NCBI GenBank assembly: GCA_030524175.1
Contig: JAUNHC010000005.1
Coordinates: forward strand, 1 to 64,000
Direction of reading: 5' to 3'
DNA: 64,000 bases
Source of the DNA: Eubacteriales bacterium
Lineage (GTDB): Bacteria; Bacillota; Clostridia; Lachnospirales; Lachnospiraceae
Shown here piece by piece: positions 51,486 through 59,499 of the stretch. Each line of letters begins with the position of its first letter. Position 1 is the stretch's first letter. The translations under genes were made by a program, and so were the position numbers. The notes below the pieces were generated by a model, which did not search any database, was not told where the DNA came from, and saw nothing but the letters and a program-made list of their open reading frames with translations.

Positions 51486-51746
51486 ATGAAAAACAGAATC
51501 AGAGAACTGCGTGAAATGAAAGGAATAACCCAGGAACAGCTAGGGGAGCTTGTAGGCACCTCACGCCAGGCAATAAATGCCATTGAAACAGAAAAATTTG
51601 AACCTTCAATATGGTTAGCCTATGACATATCTAAAATATTTGGCTGTTCCATAGAACAAGTATTTTTATTTGAGAAAAGTACAAAGAAAACAAGAGCGGA
51701 CAGCAGCAGGAGGAATAATAATGGCGTTAAGACAGCTTCGGTATGA
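51486..51746 (+). CDS. XRE family transcriptional regulator
   Basis: An 86-residue DNA-binding protein made of one helix-turn-helix (IRELREMKGITQEQLGELVG, then TSRQAINAIETEKFEPSIWL), like short YgzD/YozG-type regulators. A basic tail follows (KKTRADSSRRNNN). It starts behind GAAAGGAA. Two matching palindromic sites flank its promoter, so it probably represses itself. It overlaps the deformylase gene by 26 bases. Confidence 0.92.
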   Translation: MKNRIRELREMKGITQEQLGELVGTSRQAINAIETEKFEPSIWLAYDISKIFGCSIEQVFLFEKSTKKTRADSSRRNNNGVKTASV

Positions 51747-52176
51747 AGACGATATTCTGTTAAGAAGAAAATGCAAAGAAGTTCCTGTTGTTGACGACAG
51801 AATACGTGAATTATTAGATGATATGATGGATACACTCTCAGCATGGGAAAACGGTGCAGCCTTAGCCGCAAACCAGATCGGCATTCTAAAGCGGCTGGTG
51901 GTAGTAGACTATGGCGACTATAAATATAAACTTGTAAACCCTAAAATAATAGGTCAAAGCGGCGTACAAGAATGTATTGAAGGATGCTTAAGCTTCCCCA
52001 ACCGCTTCGGAAAAACAATAAGACCCCAATCAGTCACAATACAAGCCCTGAACGAATATGGGGAAGAAATTATATTAACTGGCGAAGGAGAAATGGCAAA
52101 ATGCTTCTGCCATGAAATTGAACATTTGGATGGACATACTTTTCTTGACAAAGTCATTGAATTTATAGAGCTGTAG
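51721..52176 (+). CDS. def: peptide deformylase
   Basis: Removes the N-terminal formyl group from new proteins; a metal-dependent enzyme of 151 residues. Motif 2 (IEGCLSFPN) and motif 3 (CHEIEHLDG) are intact. Motif 1 reads GAALAANQ, where canonical deformylases have GxGLAAxQ. The ATG at 51721 follows AGGAGG; a longer frame from 51670 is a shadow of the XRE gene end. It is cotranscribed with the XRE regulator and is not next to fmt or priA, so it may be a second, regulated deformylase. Confidence 0.9.
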   Translation: MALRQLRYEDDILLRRKCKEVPVVDDRIRELLDDMMDTLSAWENGAALAANQIGILKRLVVVDYGDYKYKLVNPKIIGQSGVQECIEGCLSFPNRFGKTIRPQSVTIQALNEYGEEIILTGEGEMAKCFCHEIEHLDGHTFLDKVIEFIEL

Positions 52177-52335
52177 ACAAAATACTGACACGTTCATATG
52201 CGGCACTGTTAGGCTGAACATGAATGTGTCAGTACACTGGGCTGTGGATAATCAACTTACATGATTGGTAATGTCTTCGTTAGCAGACATGCCTGTTTTA
52301 TAAACATTTGCGCTTCGGACAACAGGGCGCAGCAT

Positions 52336-54222
52336 TTATTTTTTATTTCTCCCACAGCATTTTTTATATTTTTTTCCTGAGCCGCAGGGACAGGGATCAT
52401 TGGGATAGATCTTTTTCTTCACATCCACAGGAAAATCAACGATATTTTCCTTCTGATGATTAAAGGGAATGAATCCGCTCTCAGGTTTTCCCTTTTCTGA
52501 CGCCGGTTCCACAGGCAGATTGCCGCGGTCAGCTCTTTTTCTCGTATGTTCACGTACCTGTGAAAGATACTTTCTCATCTGCCGGGTATGAACCGGAAGT
52601 TCCAATATGCAATCTTCCTCCATCTGCTCAACCACATCATCAACGGAAAGTCCGGCCCGGAACATTCTCTGAATTTGTTTGCATAAATATTCCGCATCCT
52701 CATGTTCCAGATCCAATTCATAATAGGCAAATTCACATAAATCTTCCATATAATAATCAAAAGGAAGATAATCTTCTCTTCCCAGTAGCTCTATTTCTTT
52801 CTTTGTGGGCATATAAAAAGGTTTGTCCTTTTGCTCCTTTTTCAGCTCCTCAAGGCGCTGTTTATCAGAATGAAACTTATGGACAAGCTGAACTCCGTCA
52901 TAAATAAAATTCTTTTTATTATCAGGGATCAGTTCGCAAAAGGAATACATTGTCATTTCTTCTACATGTTTGCCTGTGTATTTCGTATAAATCTCCAGCG
53001 CGCGGCTCATTGGACAGACACCGTACAAATCTGCAGCGCCATTAAGATAGGTAAAAAGTTCAAGGGCCTTCTTCCTGGCCTTTCTCCACTCACTGTCCCT
53101 GATTTCATGATACATTTGCGTTACTTCCTTAGGTACCACAAACTGTGCCATTCCCCTCAGACCACCGTATCCCCCTAACACCAGGTCGATGACTCTGTCT
53201 ATGTCTTCCTCCGAAACATCCACCACAGATTCAGACAGGGACGCTTTCTCTATAATATCTAATTCTTTGTCATCAAGGAAAGTAAAATATCTGCTCATCA
53301 CATCTTTATCCAGTACATTCTGGATAAGAAATTCTATAAGTCTTTCTTTATTGTATTTAGAATAACCCTTAATATGGTGGAGCTTGGCGATATTCACCAG
53401 TATCTCCTTGGTATAATCACTGTAGATAACCTGCAGTGATGTACCGTTAAGGCTCTCTTCCCGGTATTTTAATTTAAGATCATGAAGTCTTTTTTGATAT
53501 TCTTCCAACAGGTTATTGATTTCTGCAATATCTTCCTCTGAAATATCATCAGAATCATCGTAATCCAGTTGTTTTATCCCCTGAATCCGCTTTAAACCCT
53601 GTGCCTTTTTTCCTAAGTCTTCATAAATTTCCGCCTGACATACAGGTTTACTTTTCTTATTGGTGAGTTTCAGGCACTGAAGGCGGGAATTAACCTCATC
53701 CAGATCATATTTCCGGGTAAAATGATTTTCTGTCCACTCCTTTAAATTCTCGTATTCCGGGTCAGACGGATTTTCCAAAGTCTGAAGGAGCTGATAGTAT
53801 CCATAAATTCCTCCGCAGTCCTCATAAGGAGTATCACCCTTAAATTTCAACACGGAAGGATAAGCAAATTCATAATCTTCTATTATTTTTTCTATAACTA
53901 CAGAGTGTGTCCAGTCATCACCGAAATCATAAGTATATGTAAAGCGTTTCTCCTCATCCAGAAATGCCTCCAGCATGATTTCAGACGCCTCATACACGTC
54001 AAAGTCCCCAAATTCCCAGTCTTCTTCATAGGGATCAGCCTCTTCCAGACGAACAGCAATATCGTTAAATTCAAAAGAAAACAAATGGTATCCGCACCAT
54101 CCCATAACCTCATTGAGGACAATGCTGAGCTGGGAAAAGCTAAGCTCCGCAGGCACAATAAACCGTCTCCAGATAGGAGGATGGGAGTTCTTGATCGTTA
54201 TTTTCATCTGATATGCTTTCAT
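52336..54222 (-). CDS. PRiA4_ORF3-SAP-SEC-C domain protein
   Basis: A 628-residue cytosolic protein. Residues 1-180 are a PRiA4_ORF3 domain ([58 protein letters not shown]). A charged middle region has a SAP/Rho-N-like motif ([16 protein letters not shown], about 285-300) and helical segments. The C-terminus is a zinc-binding SEC-C motif ([18 protein letters not shown]). The family was first seen on a plasmid; function is unknown. Monocistronic; the 321-base gap upstream holds the largest dispersed repeat copy. Confidence 0.85.
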   Translation of the reverse strand: MKAYQMKITIKNSHPPIWRRFIVPAELSFSQLSIVLNEVMGWCGYHLFSFEFNDIAVRLEEADPYEEDWEFGDFDVYEASEIMLEAFLDEEKRFTYTYDFGDDWTHSVVIEKIIEDYEFAYPSVLKFKGDTPYEDCGGIYGYYQLLQTLENPSDPEYENLKEWTENHFTRKYDLDEVNSRLQCLKLTNKKSKPVCQAEIYEDLGKKAQGLKRIQGIKQLDYDDSDDISEEDIAEINNLLEEYQKRLHDLKLKYREESLNGTSLQVIYSDYTKEILVNIAKLHHIKGYSKYNKERLIEFLIQNVLDKDVMSRYFTFLDDKELDIIEKASLSESVVDVSEEDIDRVIDLVLGGYGGLRGMAQFVVPKEVTQMYHEIRDSEWRKARKKALELFTYLNGAADLYGVCPMSRALEIYTKYTGKHVEEMTMYSFCELIPDNKKNFIYDGVQLVHKFHSDKQRLEELKKEQKDKPFYMPTKKEIELLGREDYLPFDYYMEDLCEFAYYELDLEHEDAEYLCKQIQRMFRAGLSVDDVVEQMEEDCILELPVHTRQMRKYLSQVREHTRKRADRGNLPVEPASEKGKPESGFIPFNHQKENIVDFPVDVKKKIYPNDPCPCGSGKKYKKCCGRNKK

Positions 54223-54387
54223 ATTAATCTCCTAATAATTTAAAAATACTGTGAATTTACGATACATATCCACAGAGTTGGATAACTGTCACACTTCCGG
54301 AAACTACTGCTTCTTGTAATATTAATATAACACTATATTTCATACCCCACAATCAAAAGAAAGCAATTCCCTTAAATATTATTCAGC

Positions 54388-54525
54388 TTACTGTTCACTC
54401 CGTGACCAGCAACACGCTTCGCGATGTACAGAAATTATGCATACTGCATAATTTCGCACGTTGTATGTCTCGGGATTTTCATGCATATATGCATGAAAAC
54501 ACCTCGCGGGATATTACCAGTGAAA
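54388..54525. repeat. dispersed hairpin repeat, copy 3 (longest)
   Basis: Positions 54388-54445 match 6047-6104 at 57 of 58 bases. It goes on with a perfect 11-bp hairpin (GAAATTATGCA TAC TGCATAATTTC, about 54430-54454), then the 24-base perfect palindrome at 54477-54500 centred on GCATATATGC. CACCTCGCGGG follows. The ends are loosely inverted (CTGTTCACT at the left, CCAGTGAAAAG at the right). No protein is encoded. It looks like a MITE- or REP-type element. Confidence 0.75.
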
Positions 54526-54543
54526 AGAAACTTATTCAGTACT

Positions 54544-56004
54544 CTAGCTGCCGCTGTTCTGTATAAAGTTATTAAGCTGTCTCTGTTTCTCATTGATAAC
54601 CTTATCAATTCCCGCAGTGCGCAAATCCTGCCAAAATACAGGCAGTATCTTTTCCAGATCAAATTCTCCTTTCAAAAAACCTTCCAGATAAGCCTCAGCC
54701 ACCTCCTTGCACCTGTCCCGTTCCAGCTTGACATCTGAAGCATCAAAATAAAATCCAAAAGCAACTGATTTAGCCGCCTCTTCATTATACCTGGCTACTT
54801 CCTCACCCAGTCCTGTGGAATCTCCCTGCCAGACATATGCCAGATACTGATTAGGGAGCTGCCAGTTACGGTTAAAATTATACCTTGTATTCGCAGCCGT
54901 CACACCTTTCGGATAGGTAATTGTACCATCACCGTTCTTCACGTAATGTTCCCCTTCGATCCCCCAGCAGATTAAATTAGCTATTTCTGAATCTGTGTAA
55001 AGAAGGCTCAGGACTCTCATTGCCGCCTCAGGATTTTCACACTGTGAATTGATGCCCACCAGCGCCATGCTTAAGTCATCACTGCTGAGCAGCGGTTCTG
55101 TCAGTCTCACTGCTGCCAGTTCCTGACCGGTTATATTACTCTCCTGTACATCAATTCCCGGCTTATACCGTACAAAATAGGAAAAAATCTGACCCGCTCT
55201 CATCATTTCCTGAAGCTGCATCTTCGTTCTGGGCTGATAGTAGAAGCCTGCCTGGGACAAATAACCTTTCTGGGCCCACTCCCTGAATTTTTCGGCCTCC
55301 CGGATAAACTCCTGGCTTTGATAATAATTACTTACAAGATTGCTTGTTTCCGGGGACAACAGCACCCCGACGCTGTCAAAAAGCGGATCCATCCTGGTCA
55401 TAAACAACGGCGCAACACCGGTAATCCCAGGCTCTTCGCCGCAGACAGCAGCCAGGACAGTTTCAAAATCCTCCACACTGTGTATGTCCTCCCAGGAAAT
55501 ATTATACTTTTCCAACAGATCCTTTCTCATACACACACCATAAGACTGTGCCCATTCATGAAGTCTTGGAACACCATATTGAATTTCATCCAGGCGTCCG
55601 GCTGCCAGCGCTTCCTCATCCAGCAATTCCAATATATCGCCCCCATATTCCTTCAGCAGATCATCCATGGGAAGAATCATGCCTTTCCTGGCTTCCTCCA
55701 GTATAGAACGCACATTGACCAGATCCACCTGCCCATCCTTGATTTTCATGAGATATCTGTCAGTCTGGGAATCACTTTCACTGATAGGCAGCATCCGGAA
55801 TCCGGCATGCGCCCTTTCCCGGGTCAGTTTATTGATTTCCGCTTCCACCACCGGCAAATCCTGCATCTGCTCCTCATTGACAATAAACGCCATTGTTATA
55901 ACAGGATAATCTTCTTTATCGGTTCCCGCTCCGCACAAAAGCATACCCAGAATCAACATACCCGCTGCTGCCCAGGCGCCCCAACTTAGTCTACGCTTCC
56001 TCAT
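54544..56004 (-). CDS. extracellular solute-binding protein with DUF3502, orphan
   Basis: A 486-residue exported binding protein of the LplA type. The signal WGAWAAAGMLILGMLLCGAG has a lipobox-like LLCG. The C-terminal DUF3502 region is clear (NRNWQLPNQYLAYVWQGDST, GFYFDASDVKLE, AGIDKVINEKQRQLNNF). The ATG at 56004 follows AGGAGGGCGG and overlaps the regulator gene. LplA-type proteins normally travel with LplB/YtcP permeases, but none are in the window. It is third in a unit with a YesMN two-component system, so it may import with distant permeases or present ligand to the kinase. Confidence 0.9.
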   Translation of the reverse strand: MRKRRLSWGAWAAAGMLILGMLLCGAGTDKEDYPVITMAFIVNEEQMQDLPVVEAEINKLTRERAHAGFRMLPISESDSQTDRYLMKIKDGQVDLVNVRSILEEARKGMILPMDDLLKEYGGDILELLDEEALAAGRLDEIQYGVPRLHEWAQSYGVCMRKDLLEKYNISWEDIHSVEDFETVLAAVCGEEPGITGVAPLFMTRMDPLFDSVGVLLSPETSNLVSNYYQSQEFIREAEKFREWAQKGYLSQAGFYYQPRTKMQLQEMMRAGQIFSYFVRYKPGIDVQESNITGQELAAVRLTEPLLSSDDLSMALVGINSQCENPEAAMRVLSLLYTDSEIANLICWGIEGEHYVKNGDGTITYPKGVTAANTRYNFNRNWQLPNQYLAYVWQGDSTGLGEEVARYNEEAAKSVAFGFYFDASDVKLERDRCKEVAEAYLEGFLKGEFDLEKILPVFWQDLRTAGIDKVINEKQRQLNNFIQNSGS

Positions 56005-57565
56005 TTCCGCCCTCCTTTTCTTCAGAACCACCATATAATCTCCGGAAATCCGTGGGTGACATGTGAGTCCTTTTCTTAAAATATGTGGAAAAATATGTGT
56101 AGTGGCGGTATCCTATGATCTGTGAAATAGTATTAGCCGGAATATCTGTACTCACCAGCAGACTTTTAGCCTTTTTTAATCTCATTTCATCAATATACTG
56201 CTGCAGAGTCAGCCCTTTTTCCTTTTTCATGATCCTGGACAGATAATCATGATGCATACCTACATATGCGGCCACCGCCTTACAGGAAAGCTCTCCGTCC
56301 AGATGCTTTTCTATATATTCCATAGCAGACGTCACAGGTGATACTTCATAACGTTCCTGCTGCTCCCTTCTGAATTCCTCCAGTGCATATTTCAGCCAGT
56401 CCAGACATTCCTCCAGCCCGGTCAAAGCCTTGGCCTTTTTCTCCAGATATTCCTCTTTATGAAATATATCCGCAAAATCCTGAAAATTCTGATAGAAAAT
56501 CTGTCCGGCATCCTCGCAGAACCTCTTCATGATCCCCTCCTGCATATTGTCAGCATGAAGCATGTCCTGGAGATGATGTTTCATATAATCGTAAACAGTA
56601 TCATACTTTTTTCTGCGCAGGAGAACAGATATCAACTCTCCGTCCATTTCCATATATACCAGCTTTTTTCCCAAAAGAACCTCTGCAGGGAATACACCTT
56701 TTTTATGGACAGCATTATTTCTCTGTGCAGTCAAAATAATGTCTTTCTCCTCCAAAAGCCCCTCCACTCTTACCTTTCTCCCGAAATAACAGCACAAGGA
56801 AAGCTCAGCATACTGTCCCACGCCCTCCACGATCTCCTCAAGAAGCGAACTGTCAAATTCTTCTGCGAATATGATCAGGAACAACATAGTTTCCCCGCTT
56901 TTTACGATCACATAGTTCTTATTCTGTGCACGAAGAAATTCTTCAGCAATATTCTGCACCGAAAATAACGCCGGGTTCCACTGTGCCTCTCTGTTCTGAG
57001 CGTTGTCCCTTCCCTGCCTCTCAATACAAAGCAAGGTCAAAATATACTCCTGGCTGCTTTTTATACAGAGTCTTTCAAAGCTGTTTTTCCCAGTAAGTTC
57101 AAGATGAGCATTCAGTACCCCTGATAGTATATTCTGAAAAAATTCTTCCCGCATAAGCCTGAGCATCTGCACATTCTCTTTATATCCCCCATCCAGCTTC
57201 TGAACTGCCTTCTGCAAGGCCTGGTTTAAATCTATGTCTGAAGCTGGTTTTAGAATATACTGCATGACTCCCAGGCTGACAGCATGCTGGGCATAGGAAA
57301 AATCGGCATGGCTGGTAAGGATAAGATTGACCAGGTTCCTGCCTCCCGCCTTGACCCATTCCAGCAGTTCCAGTCCGCTGCCGCCGGGCATTTCTATATC
57401 ACATATCAAAATATGTATTTCGTTATTTTCCAGCAGGTTTTGGGCCTCCTGTATATTGTAGGCGGTATATATGACACCGATATTAAATTTCTCCTTGTCA
57501 ATGGCAGCTTTAATCCCCTCAACCGCTACAATCTCATCATCCACAACCAGAATATTCCATCTCAT
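55991..57565 (-). CDS. YesN-type response regulator with AraC output domain
   Basis: A 524-residue regulator. The receiver domain starts WNILVVDDEIVAVEGI, with the phospho-acceptor Asp in LICDIEMPGGSGLEL and Lys in ILKPAS. A long helical linker follows, then the AraC/XylS double helix-turn-helix at about 425-520 (SCKAVAAYVGMHHDYLSRIM, TISQIIGYRHYTYFSTYFKK). It pairs with the YesM-type kinase 25 bases upstream and overlaps the binding-protein gene. Probable targets are that gene and the divergent beta-glucosidase. Confidence 0.93.
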   Translation of the reverse strand: MRWNILVVDDEIVAVEGIKAAIDKEKFNIGVIYTAYNIQEAQNLLENNEIHILICDIEMPGGSGLELLEWVKAGGRNLVNLILTSHADFSYAQHAVSLGVMQYILKPASDIDLNQALQKAVQKLDGGYKENVQMLRLMREEFFQNILSGVLNAHLELTGKNSFERLCIKSSQEYILTLLCIERQGRDNAQNREAQWNPALFSVQNIAEEFLRAQNKNYVIVKSGETMLFLIIFAEEFDSSLLEEIVEGVGQYAELSLCCYFGRKVRVEGLLEEKDIILTAQRNNAVHKKGVFPAEVLLGKKLVYMEMDGELISVLLRRKKYDTVYDYMKHHLQDMLHADNMQEGIMKRFCEDAGQIFYQNFQDFADIFHKEEYLEKKAKALTGLEECLDWLKYALEEFRREQQERYEVSPVTSAMEYIEKHLDGELSCKAVAAYVGMHHDYLSRIMKKEKGLTLQQYIDEMRLKKAKSLLVSTDIPANTISQIIGYRHYTYFSTYFKKRTHMSPTDFRRLYGGSEEKEGGNEEA

Positions 57566-57590
57566 CTCTCACCCTCCTGTTCCTTGCCTT

Positions 57591-59306
57591 TCATTCTTCC
57601 CATGGCTGAAAAAACCGCACACACACCCGTGCGCCGCAAGGTTTGCGATTTTCAAACGTAAGCTCAACCTCATCCCCGTAAAGGAGATACAGACGCTGCC
57701 GGATATTATAGATACCAATATGCTTTCCCCTTTCATCCACCAGCTTCTCCCCTGCATTGAGGATCTTCAGCACCTCCGGTTCAAATCCGCTTCCGCTGTC
57801 CTGAACCCGTATATTTATATAGCTTCCCTTTTCCCCTTTCTCCTGGAAAGCCTGGATTTCAACAAGTACGATACCTTTATCTGCCTTTGTGTGTTTTACC
57901 GAGTTCTCAACAAATCCCTGTAAAAGCAGATTAGGGACTGTCACAGTCTCCATGCCCGGTTCCATCCACACCTTCATTTCAAATTCTGTCTGGTTAAAGG
58001 AACGTAACCTCTGCATTTCCAGGAAATTCCTGGTAAATTCCACCTCGTCCTTCAGCAGTACCTTACCGTCTCCATACAAAGTATAACGGAAATGCCGGGT
58101 GATACAGGCCGTAAATTCCTGTATCAATTTACTCTCACCCATTCTGGCGAAATTATAAATAGTATTCATTAAATTGATCAGAAAATGAGGATTCACCTGA
58201 AGGGCATAAAAGTCCAACTGAGCCTTTTGTCTCTGGATCTTCTCCTCATAAATATTTATTTTCAAATTGGTGATCTCCTCTGTCATGGAGTTAAATGTCT
58301 TGTTTACCAGTGCAAACTCATTTTTTACACCATGTTCCTCTAATCTCACATCAAGACTTCCCTGTTGAATGGACAGCATGGCATTGACAAGATTCTTAAG
58401 AGGAACAGCAATCTTCTTTCTGGTAAACCACAAAAATAACAGCCCTCCGATCCCTGCTCCCACAGCCAGCAGAAAAATCAATGCCCTCAAAGTGCCAAGC
58501 CCCTCCAGGATTTCACTGTCCTTTAAGAGAGCTGTCAGCTGGAAACCATTGTCGGATTTTTCACCAATGACTAAATACTGACGTTCTCTGCCGGTAAGGT
58601 AATAATTGTCACTGTCCGGGATAAACTCTATGGCTTCCTCCTCAAAAAAAGGATCTGCAGAAACAGGATCACCCTTCTGGTCTAAAAACAGGATATGCTC
58701 CAGTCCTGGTATCTCAATGGTGGATATATTTTTCAGCAAAGCCTGTGTGCTTACCCAGGCACCGATGATCAACTGTTCCGCTCTTGTATATTTTACAAAA
58801 TAATATTCATCCCCGATTTTTTCAGCTGTCCAGCCATAGGGCAGTTCTGCGCCCTCCACAGCCTCCTCCGCGGTCTCCACAATGCGCTTCCTCAGCCCCT
58901 CCTGCTGCTGCCAGTTTTCAGCCTTGTCCCCGGAAAACACATATTGTTTATCCAAGGGTGAATATGCAAAAAAAGTGTCTGCTGCAGGATAAAGCTGAAG
59001 ATTTCTGTAAAAATAATTATTCAGTTCATAGGAAGCCAGAAGCCTCTCGCTTTTGTCTTTTGAACCTGACATGGTTTTTAATTCGGAATTATATGTAGCC
59101 ACACTAAAAAGATATACTTCCACATCATCCAGCCCACGTTCAATCTGCTTCAGATACAGATAAATGGTATTCTTATTGGATTCATACACCTGATTCCGCA
59201 CCAAACTTATTGCATATGCATTTCCAAGACTCATACACACAAGCATGACAATCACAAAAAATCCTGTATAGAAAAATAACTGATAACGTATAGAATAACG
59301 CTTCAT
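57591..59306 (-). CDS. YesM-type sensor histidine kinase
   Basis: A 571-residue kinase of the HisK_N/YesM class. It has a membrane helix near the start (YQLFFYTGFFVIVMLVCMSL), an extracytosolic sensor of about 250 residues, a second helix (ALIFLLAVGAGIGGLLFLWF) and a HAMP domain. The phospho-acceptor is in ALQVNPHFLINLMNTIYNFA. ATP-binding boxes include VENSVKHTK and DSGSGFEPEV. The ATG at 59306 follows GGGAGAGG; the frame extending to 59714 runs through the divergent promoter and is rejected. Its -10 TATAAT is at 59332-59337 (minus). Confidence 0.92.
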   Translation of the reverse strand: MKRYSIRYQLFFYTGFFVIVMLVCMSLGNAYAISLVRNQVYESNKNTIYLYLKQIERGLDDVEVYLFSVATYNSELKTMSGSKDKSERLLASYELNNYFYRNLQLYPAADTFFAYSPLDKQYVFSGDKAENWQQQEGLRKRIVETAEEAVEGAELPYGWTAEKIGDEYYFVKYTRAEQLIIGAWVSTQALLKNISTIEIPGLEHILFLDQKGDPVSADPFFEEEAIEFIPDSDNYYLTGRERQYLVIGEKSDNGFQLTALLKDSEILEGLGTLRALIFLLAVGAGIGGLLFLWFTRKKIAVPLKNLVNAMLSIQQGSLDVRLEEHGVKNEFALVNKTFNSMTEEITNLKINIYEEKIQRQKAQLDFYALQVNPHFLINLMNTIYNFARMGESKLIQEFTACITRHFRYTLYGDGKVLLKDEVEFTRNFLEMQRLRSFNQTEFEMKVWMEPGMETVTVPNLLLQGFVENSVKHTKADKGIVLVEIQAFQEKGEKGSYINIRVQDSGSGFEPEVLKILNAGEKLVDERGKHIGIYNIRQRLYLLYGDEVELTFENRKPCGARVCVRFFQPWEE

Positions 59307-59499
59307 CCTCTCTCCCCCCTGTCCTATGTCTATTATAACCTGTATTTCATCATTATGCTTCAGGTTTTCCGATTTTTTATATTCCAGTTTTCCGACTACT
59401 TCGTCTTTTCGCTTCAAGGCTATGGACACAACAGATATCCTCATGTTATTCTCCCTGCGTAAACACATTACATACAAAATTTTTATAGGAGGGAATACA

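Noticed and set aside
48322-54222. Prophage, integrative element or toxin-antitoxin island
   Set aside because: No integrase, transposase, phage structural gene or att-like direct repeats were seen; the XRE gene pairs with a deformylase rather than a toxin.
59326-59499. N-terminal extension of the GH3 enzyme
   Set aside because: It lacks a ribosome site and would bury the signal peptide that begins at the ATG at 59500 after AGGAGGG.
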